Part shown: positions 1-7,275 of the stretch, piece after piece | Layout of the letters: each line of letters opens with the position of its first letter | Position numbering within the stretch: the stretch's first letter is position 1 | NCBI GenBank assembly: GCA_009837285.1 | Contig: VXTU01000147.1 | Span: 1 to 40,684, forward strand | Length of the DNA stretch: 40,684 nucleotides | Source of the DNA: Chloroflexota bacterium | GTDB lineage: Bacteria > Chloroflexota > Dehalococcoidia > UBA2979 | Direction of reading: 5' to 3' | Made by a program: the position numbers and the translations under genes | The notes under the pieces: model-generated | What the model saw: the letters and a program-made list of their open reading frames with translations, nothing else | The model's database searches: none | What the model was told of the DNA's origin: nothing

Positions 1-9
1 GATCTGGCC

Positions 10-45
10 CCCTCTCCCTCGAGGGAGAGGGCTGGGGTGAGGGGG
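10..45. repeat. Perfect 22-bp palindrome with G-rich tail (intergenic repeat)
   Basis: Positions 10-31 are a perfect inverted repeat: an 11-base C/T-rich arm followed at once by its reverse complement. A G-rich tail (32-45) follows and could pair alternatively with the left arm. This looks like the dispersed intergenic palindromes of the form CCCTCTCCC...GGGAGAGGG...GGGTGAGGG that I recall from many environmental high-G+C genomes. Only one copy is in the window, so the repeat status is inference. Confidence 0.5.
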
Positions 46-126
46 ATCCGGGCGGGCTCGTCGCACTTCGCAGTCCGCCTCAGCGCTCCCCCCGCCGCCC
101 GGCCCAGCCCCTCGTTGCTCGATCCT

Positions 127-156
127 TTGACCCGGCGGCGGTCTACCACGTAGTCT
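127..156 (+). promoter_or_regulatory. Sigma-70-type promoter of the crotonase gene
   Basis: TTGACC (127-132) and TAGTCT (151-156) are separated by 18 bp, close to the housekeeping consensus and distinctive in such G+C-rich DNA. Transcription would start near 163, giving a leader of about 73 nt. A strong Shine-Dalgarno GAGAGGA (224-230) lies 5 nt before the ATG at 236. Confidence 0.55.
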
Positions 157-235
157 CGCCTCGCCTGCTCTACACAACGGGGCGGGCCGCCAATGCCGGG
201 CGGGGGTCGCCCGCGAGGACGCTGAGAGGAACAGC

Positions 236-1057
236 ATGGTCTCAAAGACGTTTGAGCTGGTGAGCTACGAGAAGAACAACCGCATCGCGTGGATCACCAT
301 CAACAACGAGGAGCGGATGAACGCCCTCAGCACGGGTGTGCAGAACGGTCTGTACGACTCGTTCGACGAGGTCATCAACGACGATGACGTGCTCGTGGCG
401 ATTCTCACCGGGGCCGGTGGCCGCGCGTTCTGCGCCGGCGCGGACCTCAAGGAGATGACCGAGCGCGACCAGACCATCGGCCAGGGCGCGGCGCAGGACG
501 CGAAGAGCGGCCTCAGCCACGCCACCGAGTGCAAGAAGCCGATCATCGCGGCGATCGACGGCTTCGCGCTGGCCGGCGGCATGCAGCTCTCGGCGCGCTG
601 CGACTTCCGCATCGCGACCGAGAAGTCGCGCTTCGGCATGCCAGAGCCGCTTCGCAGCCTGACGCCGATCAACACGATGGACACGCTGGAGATGGGGTTC
701 GTGCCCCTCGGCGAGGCGCTGTGGATCATCCTCTCGGGTGCCCACATCACCGCGCAGCGCGCCCACGAGATCGGCTTCGTGCAGTGGCTGGCCCCGGACC
801 GCGACGCCATGATGGCCGAGGCGGAAGAGCGGGCCGAGACGCTGAAGCTCTGCGCGCCGCTGGCGGTGCAGGCGCTGAAGAACGGCGTCCACCTCAACAT
901 GAACCCGCCGGCGCCACAGCCCGAAGGCATCTCGTACCTCGACCACCTGCGGAGCCTGAACGCCCCGCTGCAGGAGAAGGTCGCCAACAGCGAGGACCGG
1001 ATGGAGGGCCCGAAGGCCTTCGCCGAGAAGCGCGCCCCGAACTGGCAGGGCCGCTAA
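236..1057 (+). CDS. Enoyl-CoA hydratase/isomerase (crotonase) family protein
   Basis: This 273-residue protein has the crotonase fold. The CoA-binding and oxyanion-hole segment FCAGADLKEM is at residues 65-74. The second oxyanion segment LAGGMQLSARCDFRIA is at 112-127, followed by FGMPE at 133-137. Compared with classical enoyl-CoA hydratase (Glu144 and Glu164 of the rat enzyme), the first catalytic glutamate position is Gln117, while the second, Glu137, is kept. The usual GAGGTQRL segment is also absent. It is therefore a crotonase-superfamily enzyme on an acyl-CoA, but simple syn-hydration of 2-enoyl-CoA is not assured; a dehydratase, isomerase or hydrolase role is possible. The start is fixed by the Shine-Dalgarno GAGAGGA. 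The gene is monocistronic with its own promoter and a hairpin downstream, and is convergent with the EF-G-like gene. Confidence 0.9.
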   Translation: MVSKTFELVSYEKNNRIAWITINNEERMNALSTGVQNGLYDSFDEVINDDDVLVAILTGAGGRAFCAGADLKEMTERDQTIGQGAAQDAKSGLSHATECKKPIIAAIDGFALAGGMQLSARCDFRIATEKSRFGMPEPLRSLTPINTMDTLEMGFVPLGEALWIILSGAHITAQRAHEIGFVQWLAPDRDAMMAEAEERAETLKLCAPLAVQALKNGVHLNMNPPAPQPEGISYLDHLRSLNAPLQEKVANSEDRMEGPKAFAEKRAPNWQGR

Positions 1058-1120
1058 GCCTCACGCACACCGAACGAGCCGCCGGCGGGTCTCCCGTCGG
1101 CGCGCTGAGTCGGAACAACC

Positions 1121-1148
1121 AGGAGCCCTCGCAATCGCGAGGGCTCCT
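1121..1148. terminator. 12-bp hairpin between convergent genes
   Basis: A perfect 12-bp stem (1121-1132 with 1137-1148) closes a 4-nt loop between the stops of two convergent genes. No run of T follows on either strand, so it is a probable bidirectional terminator rather than a textbook one. Confidence 0.6.
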
Positions 1149-1177
1149 CTGTGTGCGCCGGTCGTCCGAGCGTGGTG

Positions 1178-3232
1178 CTACGCCTCGGCCGCAGCCAGCT
1201 CCTCGAGCTCCTTCAGCACCTGATCCTGCACGTGCGCGGGCACCTCGGCGTAGCGGTCCACCTCCACGGTGTACGTGCCCCGGCCGTTGGTCATGGCGCG
1301 CAGGTCCGGGCCGTAGCGCTGGATCTCGGCGAGCGGTGCCTCGGCCTGGACGATGCTGACATCCCCCGTGGGCTCGACCCCGTGGACCTGACCGCGACGG
1401 CTGTTGAGGTCCCCCATCACGTCGCCCACGCGGTCCCCGGGTACACGGATCGTGAGCTTCACGATCGGCTCGAGCAGGATCGGGCGCGCGTCGAGGAAGC
1501 CCTGCTTCAGCGCCTGCGACGCCGCCAGCTTGAACGCCATCTCCGAGGAGTCGACCGAGTGTGACGACCCGTCGAGCAGCGTCACGCGCATATCGACGAT
1601 CGGTGAGTGCGCGAGCGGGCCGTCCGGCAGCTGCTCGACCAGCCCCTTCTCGACGGCCGGGATGAACTGCTTCGGGACGTTTCCGCCCACGACCTTCTGC
1701 TCGAAGCTGAACCCCGCCCCGCGCTCCATCGGCTCGATTTCGATGACGACGTGGCCGTACTGGCCGTGGCCGCCGGTCTGCTTGCGGTGGCGGTACTCGG
1801 CGTTCGCCTTCGTCGTGACCGTCTCGCGGTAGGGCACGAGGGGGATCGTCACATCGACCTCGACGCCGTAATTGTCGTTGAGGCGGGAGGCGGCGATGTT
1901 CGCCTGCGCGTCGCCGATCGTGGACATGATCGTCTCGCCCGTGTCCGGCGTGCGCACCACCTGGATCGTCGGGTCCTGCTCGACCAGGCGCTGGAGCGCC
2001 GAGGAAAGCTTGTCCACGTCCGCCTTCGTGCGCGGGTGCAGGGCGGAGCGGAACGTCGCCTCCGGGAACGGCAACTGGGTCACCTCTACGGTCGAATCCG
2101 CCGAGGCGACGAAGGTGTCGCCGGTCATCGTCTCGGCGAGCTTGGCGGCAACGCCGATGTCGCCGGCGACGAGCTCCGGCACCTCGATCTGGTCCTTGCC
2201 GCGCTGCAGGTAGAGGTGGCCCAGGCGCTCGGTGCTTCGGCGCTGGACGTTGTAGGGGTTCGAGGTGGGCGTGAGGGTGCCGCGCAGCACCTTCATGAAC
2301 GTCAGCCGCCCGACGAACGGGTCGGCGGTGGTCTTGAAGACGTGCGCCACGACGTCGCCGTCGCCCGTGACGACGGAGCCCTCGGAGAGCTCGTGCTCGC
2401 GGCCGAGCGGCGAGGGCAGCAGCCGCGTGATCTCGTTCATCAGCGGTCGCAGCCCCGCGCCTGTCGCGCTGCACACGGCCAGCACCGGCACGACGTCGCC
2501 CGCCGCCACGGCCGCCGCGAGTGCCTCGGCGACCCGATCGCCGGGCAGCTCCTCGCCCTCGAGGTAGAGCTCGAGCAGCTCGTCGTCTGTCTCGGCGATC
2601 GACTCGATGAGCTGCTCGCGCGCGGCCTCGATGGCGTCGGCGAGGTCATCGGGGGCGTCCCCCGGGGCGCCGTCGGCGCCCATGCGAGCTTGCCCGCTCA
2701 CGAGGTCCACGACGCCCTCGAAGGACTCGCCGGAGCCGACCGGGATGGTGAGGGGGACGACGCCCATGCCGAAGCGGTCGCGCAGCGCGCCGAGCACGCG
2801 GTCGAAGTCGGCGAACTCGCGGTCCATGCGGGTGATGGCGACGAAGCGGGGGATCGAGTTAGCGTCGGCCATCTCCCAGGCGACCTCGGTGCCGCCCTCG
2901 ATGCCCGCTGCTGCGTCGACGGTGACGACGGCGGCGTCGGCCGCGGCCGCGCCGCTGACCACCTCGCCGACGAAGTCGACGTAGCCGGGGGTGTCGATGG
3001 CGTTGATGCGGTGGCCGTTCCACTCGACGGGGAGCATGGACATGGAGATGGAGTAGGTGCGGCGGCGCTCCTCCTCGTCGAAGTCGGCGACGGTGTTGCC
3101 GTCCTCGACGCGGCCGAGGCGGTTGATGGCGCCGGAGGCGAGGAGCATGGCCTCGCCGAGGAGCGTCTTGCCCGACCCGCTGTGTCCCATGAGCACGACG
3201 TTGCGGAGCTGGTCAGACGTGTAGGCGTTCAT
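1178..3232 (-). CDS. EF-G-like translational GTPase (EF-G2 type)
   Basis: A 684-residue five-domain EF-G homologue. The P-loop GHSGSGKT is at 16-23, the switch II motif is DTPGYVDF at 80-87, and the base-recognition motif is TRMD at 134-137 instead of NKMD. The residue after DTPG, a catalytic histidine in canonical translational GTPases, is tyrosine (Tyr84). These features match the EF-G-like or EF-G2 group rather than the main translocase, and the gene is not next to rpsL/rpsG or tuf as a housekeeping fusA would be. A role in ribosome rescue, recycling or translocation under special conditions is possible, but the physiological role of such paralogues is poorly settled. An in-frame GTG lies 12 nt upstream (3244); the ATG at 3232 is preferred because a G-rich ribosome-binding stretch precedes it and family proteins begin about here. 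It is convergent with the crotonase gene. Confidence 0.9.
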   Translation of the reverse strand: MNAYTSDQLRNVVLMGHSGSGKTLLGEAMLLASGAINRLGRVEDGNTVADFDEEERRRTYSISMSMLPVEWNGHRINAIDTPGYVDFVGEVVSGAAAADAAVVTVDAAAGIEGGTEVAWEMADANSIPRFVAITRMDREFADFDRVLGALRDRFGMGVVPLTIPVGSGESFEGVVDLVSGQARMGADGAPGDAPDDLADAIEAAREQLIESIAETDDELLELYLEGEELPGDRVAEALAAAVAAGDVVPVLAVCSATGAGLRPLMNEITRLLPSPLGREHELSEGSVVTGDGDVVAHVFKTTADPFVGRLTFMKVLRGTLTPTSNPYNVQRRSTERLGHLYLQRGKDQIEVPELVAGDIGVAAKLAETMTGDTFVASADSTVEVTQLPFPEATFRSALHPRTKADVDKLSSALQRLVEQDPTIQVVRTPDTGETIMSTIGDAQANIAASRLNDNYGVEVDVTIPLVPYRETVTTKANAEYRHRKQTGGHGQYGHVVIEIEPMERGAGFSFEQKVVGGNVPKQFIPAVEKGLVEQLPDGPLAHSPIVDMRVTLLDGSSHSVDSSEMAFKLAASQALKQGFLDARPILLEPIVKLTIRVPGDRVGDVMGDLNSRRGQVHGVEPTGDVSIVQAEAPLAEIQRYGPDLRAMTNGRGTYTVEVDRYAEVPAHVQDQVLKELEELAAAEA

Positions 3233-3278
3233 CGTTGCAAGCACCCCCGTGATCGCGTGGTCAGGGGATGGTACCGCG

Positions 3279-3310
3279 CGAGGGGCGCGCCGGACTAGGC
3301 GCGCCCCTCG
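3279..3310 (-). terminator. 13-bp G+C-rich hairpin between two minus-strand genes
   Basis: A 13-bp stem (3279-3291 with 3298-3310) with a 6-nt loop lies between the surface protein gene and the EF-G-like gene. It probably ends transcription of the former. No U-tract follows in the RNA, so factor-dependent or weak termination is possible. Confidence 0.5.
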
Positions 3311-3324
3311 GTAACGTGGGCCGG

Positions 3325-4074
3325 CTACGCGCGGACGCGAATCCTCCGGCGGACGACCACGGAGAGGCCGCCAATAGCCAGCGCGGCAATCGCCACCGCG
3401 ACGTACCCGAACGTCGAGCCGCCGCTGCTGTCGACGAGCCCAGCGTTACCCGTGTCCGCCTTCTTGTCCGGCGCCGCGGCACACGGCGCGACTCCGAGGT
3501 GGTCGGGCAACGTAACGCCGAACCCCTGGAGCAACTCGATAGCCGCTTGCGCGCCGTAGGTCTGCCCGAGGACTTCCACGTCGATCAGGCGTCCGCCCTC
3601 GCCGATGTTGATGGTGGCCTCGTAGCTGCGGCCGCCGGCGCTGATGGTCTCGGTGTAGCTGCCCGGCTCCAGCGCCGTGCAGAACTCGACGGGCGCGGTG
3701 TCCTCCATCGCGCCGTCATCGTCATCGGCCATCGCCCCGTCCGGGCTCCACGGGCAGTCGACGATCGAGACGCCCTCGGGCAGCTCGTACGCGGTCGGGC
3801 CCGTGAAGATGCCGAGGAACGCGCCTGCCCCGATGGGCTGGCCGCCGGGCTCGTAGAACTCGGCGATCTGGCCGCCCTCGCCGATCTCGACGCGGAAGAC
3901 GATGGTGCCCGCGCGCTCCTGCGACTCCGTCTCGAGCCGGTGCTCGCCGGGCTCTAGGTTGAGGCAGATGCTCGGTCCCTGCGCCGATACGGTCGGGGTA
4001 GCGGCCGAGTGGATGGCGAGGAACGCCGCAAGGACTGCGGCCGCGACGATGAGTCGGGTCATGGCACTCTTCAT
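3325..4074 (-). CDS. Secreted, membrane-anchored protein with a duplicated two-cysteine module
   Basis: I do not recognise a named family for this 249-residue protein. It has an N-terminal signal peptide (hydrophobic 6-24, likely cleavage after VSA at 29-31). Two homologous modules follow, about residues 37-107 and 132-198. Each begins C-x-x-LEPG, carries an I-GEGG segment near the middle and ends in a second Cys, so C37/C107 and C132/C198 probably form one disulphide per module. An acidic linker (DDDD, 117-120) separates the modules. After a TGNAGL segment (209-214) come a hydrophobic helix (about 224-241) and a basic tail, a topology like a surface anchor but with no LPxTG motif. An alternative ATG at 4062 also has a purine-rich sequence upstream. 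The gene lies 125 bp downstream of recJ, with hairpins around it. Function unknown; extracytoplasmic location is inferred. Confidence 0.8.
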   Translation of the reverse strand: MKSAMTRLIVAAAVLAAFLAIHSAATPTVSAQGPSICLNLEPGEHRLETESQERAGTIVFRVEIGEGGQIAEFYEPGGQPIGAGAFLGIFTGPTAYELPEGVSIVDCPWSPDGAMADDDDGAMEDTAPVEFCTALEPGSYTETISAGGRSYEATINIGEGGRLIDVEVLGQTYGAQAAIELLQGFGVTLPDHLGVAPCAAAPDKKADTGNAGLVDSSGGSTFGYVAVAIAALAIGGLSVVVRRRIRVRA

Positions 4075-4188
4075 TCACAGGTCGCGGACGCACGCTGTTG
4101 CAGGCCCGCCCGCGGGCTTCAGGGTTGCGTTCGAGGGAAGAGAGTAGCGAGGAGCCCGCTCACCCCACAGGTCGCAAAGCTGGCCTCG

Positions 4189-4222
4189 AGCGCGCAAATC
4201 TACTCAGTAGCGCGCAAATCTA
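4189..4222 (-). repeat. 20-bp-period tandem duplication spanning the recJ stop codon
   Basis: The same 14-bp sequence occurs at 4189-4202 and 4209-4222. On the minus strand the recJ stop TAG is the first triplet of the second copy, so a 20-bp tandem duplication covers the last codons and the stop. Confidence 0.7.
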
Positions 4223-5795
4223 GCACCTCAAGCTGGAGCGTCCCGCGCATCCCGTCCCGCCGGAACCGGTACACGATGTCCGCCAGGTCGCCGTCCGGCA
4301 CGGCGTGCTCTGCGTTCCCGAAGGCGATGGCGCGCCACGTCACGCGTCCGGCGCGCAGCGTGAACTGGAGGTGCGAGGCGTCCGCGCCGACGGCGCGTGG
4401 GGCCTCGATGCGCACGCCGCGGGCGAGGAAGGTCGGGACGCGGTTGCCCTGACCGTGCGGGCCGAGGCGATGCAGCCAGCGCAGCAGCTCGCTGTTGACC
4501 TCGTGCAGCGGCAGCTCCGCCTCGATGTCCACGGTCGGGGTGAGGTCGTCGGGGGTGAGGTGCTCGCCGGCGTCGGCGACGAGGCGCTCGCGCGCCTCGG
4601 GGAGGCGGGCGGCGTCGAGGCTGAACCCGGCGGCGGCGCGGTGCCCGCCGAAGCGCTCGAACAAGTCGCCATTGCGGCGCAGCAACGCAGTGATGTCGAA
4701 CGCCGGGATCGACCGGCACGAGCCGTGCGCGACCAGTGTCGAGCCCCCGGCAGCGTCGGGCTGCTCGTGGAGCTGCATCGCGATCGCCGGGCGGTGAAAG
4801 CGCTCGACGAGCCGCGCGGCGACGAGCCCGACGATGCCCCGCGAGATCGATTCGCTGGCGAGCATGACCAGTGGGGCCTCGCGCTGCTCGGGCGTCAGCA
4901 GCTCGTCGGCGAGTTCGAGCGCGTCGAGGGTGTCCTGGCGGCGCTGGCGGTTGAGCGCGTCGAGCCGTCCCGCGAGGGAGGCGGCTTCGGCCTCGGAGTC
5001 CGTCAGCAGCAGGTCGAGGGCGGTGCGGGCGTGGTCCATGCGGCCCGCCGCGTTGATGCGCGGGCCAAGCTGCCATCCGCACAGGTCGGGGTCGGCATCC
5101 GCGAGCTCAACCTTCGCCGCGGCCGCGAGGGCTCGCAGCCCCGGCCGCTGCGATCGCGCGAGCGCGTCGAGGCCGATGCGCACGAGGTCGCGGTTCTCCC
5201 CGACCAGCGGCGCGAGGTCGCAGACGGTGCCGAGCGCGACGAGCGCGCGGTGTTCGGCGGGGTCGTACGTGCGCCCGCGGCGCTTGTAGAGGTCGTGGGC
5301 GACCTTGTGCGCGACGCCGCAGGCGGCAGGCTCGGAGCCGTACTGCGAGTCGGTGACCTTGGGGTTGACCAGCGCGAGCGCGTCGGGGAGCGCGTCGGGC
5401 ACGGTGTGGTGGTCGATGATGATCACGTCCATGCCGATCTCGTTGGCCAGCTCCACCTCGGCAACGGCCGAGGTCCCGCAGTCGGCGGTCACGAGCACGC
5501 CCGCGCCCTGCGCGTGCAGCCATCGCACCGCGCCGGGGTTGGGGCCGTAGCCCTCGGAGAAGCGGTCGGGGATGTACGGGAGCGCGCGTGCGCCGAGGTC
5601 GTTCAGCGCCTCGGTGAGGATGGTCGTCGCGGTGATCCCGTCGACGTCGAAGTCGCCGAAGACGGCGACCGTCTCCCCCTCGATGCAGGCGCGCTCCAGC
5701 CGCTCGACGGCGACGTCGAGGTTGGGCATGAGCGCCGGGTCGGTGAGTTCACCGGGTTCGCCGAGGTGATGTGACGCCTCGGCGATGTTCGTCAC
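4200..5795 (-). CDS. recJ: Single-stranded-DNA-specific exonuclease RecJ (start uncertain)
   Basis: RecJ degrades single-stranded DNA 5'-3' in recombination and mismatch repair. The DHH-family motifs are in order: FGDFDVDGIT, TADCGT, IIIDHHTVPD, GTVCDLAPL and GPRINAAGRM. The DHHA1 part has SRGIVGLVAARL, and FERFGGHRAAAGFSL with the GGH motif. A C-terminal nucleic-acid-binding domain follows. The GTG at 5795 gives 531 residues but begins inside the conserved N-terminal region: homologous sequence (WRLAATPDL, then PPLISLLLARRG) continues in the same frame upstream to about 5888. No ATG, GTG or TTG exists in any minus-strand frame between 5796 and the fabF stop at 6019. The true start is thus non-canonical, lies inside fabF, or has been lost to a frameshift or sequence error. 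The gene is the last of the fabD-fabF-fabF-recJ run. Confidence 0.9.
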   Translation of the reverse strand: MTNIAEASHHLGEPGELTDPALMPNLDVAVERLERACIEGETVAVFGDFDVDGITATTILTEALNDLGARALPYIPDRFSEGYGPNPGAVRWLHAQGAGVLVTADCGTSAVAEVELANEIGMDVIIIDHHTVPDALPDALALVNPKVTDSQYGSEPAACGVAHKVAHDLYKRRGRTYDPAEHRALVALGTVCDLAPLVGENRDLVRIGLDALARSQRPGLRALAAAAKVELADADPDLCGWQLGPRINAAGRMDHARTALDLLLTDSEAEAASLAGRLDALNRQRRQDTLDALELADELLTPEQREAPLVMLASESISRGIVGLVAARLVERFHRPAIAMQLHEQPDAAGGSTLVAHGSCRSIPAFDITALLRRNGDLFERFGGHRAAAGFSLDAARLPEARERLVADAGEHLTPDDLTPTVDIEAELPLHEVNSELLRWLHRLGPHGQGNRVPTFLARGVRIEAPRAVGADASHLQFTLRAGRVTWRAIAFGNAEHAVPDGDLADIVYRFRRDGMRGTLQLEVLDLRATE

Positions 5796-6018
5796 GCCCC
5801 GGCGCGCGAGCAGCAGCGAGATCAGCGGCGGCCAGTCCGCGCCCGTGAAGGCCTCGAGGTCCGGTGTGGCGGCGAGACGCCAGCGGCGGCCGCCGGAGCC
5901 GTTGAGGACGCGACCTGCCGCGCCCGCGCCGCGGTCGGCTAGGGCAGTGGTGGATCCGCTGACGGGGGGAGCAGCGCCGGCGTCCTGCGGGTCTGGCCCG
6001 CTCTGGATGGGCTTTGCG
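5796..6018 (-). other. Open frame upstream of the recJ GTG, encoding conserved RecJ N-terminus
   Basis: Reading the recJ frame upstream gives an uninterrupted translation past the fabF stop. The part from about 5888 to 5796 reads RRWRLAATPDL, then FTGADWPPLI, then SLLLARRG, which is the usual start of the RecJ core; the part further upstream is Ala/Gly/Pro-rich. There is no ATG, GTG or TTG on this strand here. A GGAGG (6035-6031) precedes an in-frame ACG (6026) by 4 nt, but GGAGG also encodes fabF residues, so this is only a candidate. Confidence 0.6.
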
Positions 6019-7275
6019 CTACTCGTGGTACCTCCGGAAGACCAGGCAGGAGTTGTGGCCGCCGAAGCCGAGCGAGTTCGACATCGCGTACTCGATGTCG
6101 ACGTCGCGGGCGCCCTCGGGCGTGTAGTCGAGGTCGCAGTCGGGGTCGGGGATCTCGATGTTGCGGGTCATGTGGATGCGCTGGTCGCGCAGCGACATGA
6201 TGGTCGCCGCCGACTCGATCGCGCCCGCCGCGCCGAGGGTGTGACCGAGCATCGACTTGCTCGAGCTGATCGGGATGGTGAGCGCGTTCTCGCCGAACAC
6301 GCTCTTGATCGACATCGTCTCGAACTTGTCATTAAGCGGCGTGCTGGTGCCGTGGGCGTTGATGTAGCCCACCTCGGCGGCGTCGACGCCGCCCTTGCGG
6401 AGCGCGATGTTCATCGCGCGTGCTGCGCCCTCGCCGTTCTCGGACGGCTGGGTGACGTGGAACGCGTCCGCCGATGCGCCGTACGAGACGGCTTCGCAGA
6501 TGATGTCTGCGCCGCGCGCCAGCGCGAAGTCGAGGTCTTCGAGGATGAGCGTGGCCGCGCCCTCAGCGAGCACGAAGCCGTCGCGGTCGAGGTCGAATGG
6601 GCGCGAGGCGTGCTCGGGGTCGTCGTTACGCTTGGTGGAGAGGGCGCGCGAGGCGTGGAACGCGGCGAGGCCCATCCGGGTCACGCAGGCGTCGGAGCCG
6701 CCGGTGATCATCGCCTTGGCGTCTCCGCGGCGGATCGTCTCAAGCGCGGTGCCGATGGCGTCGGCGCCGGAGGCGCAGGCGGAGACGGTGTTGTAGTTCG
6801 GGCCGCGAGCGCCGAACTGGATGGAGACCTGGCCGGCCGCCATGTCGGGGATGAACGCGGGCACGAGGAACGGCGAGATGCGCCCCGGTCCCTTCTCGAA
6901 CAGCACCTGGAACTGGTCCTCCAGCCAGGTCAGCCCGCCCATGCCCGAGCCGATCATCGCGCCGATCTCGTCGGCCGCCGAGGAGATGTCGAGGTTCGAC
7001 TGGTCGAGCGCGTCGCGTGTCGCGGCGATCGAGAGCTGCACGAAGCGGTCCATGCGCCGCGCTTCCTTGCGGTCGATGAAGTCGAGCGGGTCGAAGCCGG
7101 TGACCTCACCGGCGATGCGCGCTTCGAGGTCGGACGTCTCACACAGCGTGACGGCGTCGATGCCGTTCTCGCCCGCGAGGAGCGCGTCCCAGGATGCTTC
7201 CCGGCCGACGCCGAGTGCGGTCATCATGCCGACGCCGGTCACGACGATGCGTCGTTGCGTGCTGCCCTCGCTCAT
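6019..7275 (-). CDS. fabF: Beta-ketoacyl-ACP synthase II, second tandem copy
   Basis: FabF condenses malonyl-ACP with acyl-ACP during fatty acid elongation in the cytoplasm. The 418-residue protein has the full thiolase-fold Cys-His-His set. Cys167 lies in SACASGADA, His308 in NAHGTSTPLND and His345 in SKSMLGHTLGAAGA, with the structural Lys340. The start codon overlaps the stop of the preceding fabF by 4 bp (ATGA), so translation is coupled. It differs from the upstream paralogue throughout, although active-site spacing is nearly identical, so this is an old duplication. Both copies keep the nucleophilic Cys, so this is not a ketosynthase/chain-length-factor pair. The paralogues may differ in chain-length preference; the sequence does not say which. 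Confidence 0.95.
   Translation of the reverse strand: MSEGSTQRRIVVTGVGMMTALGVGREASWDALLAGENGIDAVTLCETSDLEARIAGEVTGFDPLDFIDRKEARRMDRFVQLSIAATRDALDQSNLDISSAADEIGAMIGSGMGGLTWLEDQFQVLFEKGPGRISPFLVPAFIPDMAAGQVSIQFGARGPNYNTVSACASGADAIGTALETIRRGDAKAMITGGSDACVTRMGLAAFHASRALSTKRNDDPEHASRPFDLDRDGFVLAEGAATLILEDLDFALARGADIICEAVSYGASADAFHVTQPSENGEGAARAMNIALRKGGVDAAEVGYINAHGTSTPLNDKFETMSIKSVFGENALTIPISSSKSMLGHTLGAAGAIESAATIMSLRDQRIHMTRNIEIPDPDCDLDYTPEGARDVDIEYAMSNSLGFGGHNSCLVFRRYHE

Noticed and set aside
894-2474. Long minus-strand frame overlapping the EF-G-like gene and the crotonase gene end
   Set aside because: Arg/Ala/Gly-rich shadow of the EF-G-like gene without domains; the same is true of the many long antisense frames elsewhere.
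6019-6035. FabF-RecJ fusion by programmed +1 frameshift at the fabF stop
   Set aside because: The recJ frame is indeed +1, but there is no slippery codon or stimulatory element like that of prfB, and such fusions are unknown to me; kept only as a remote option for the missing recJ start.
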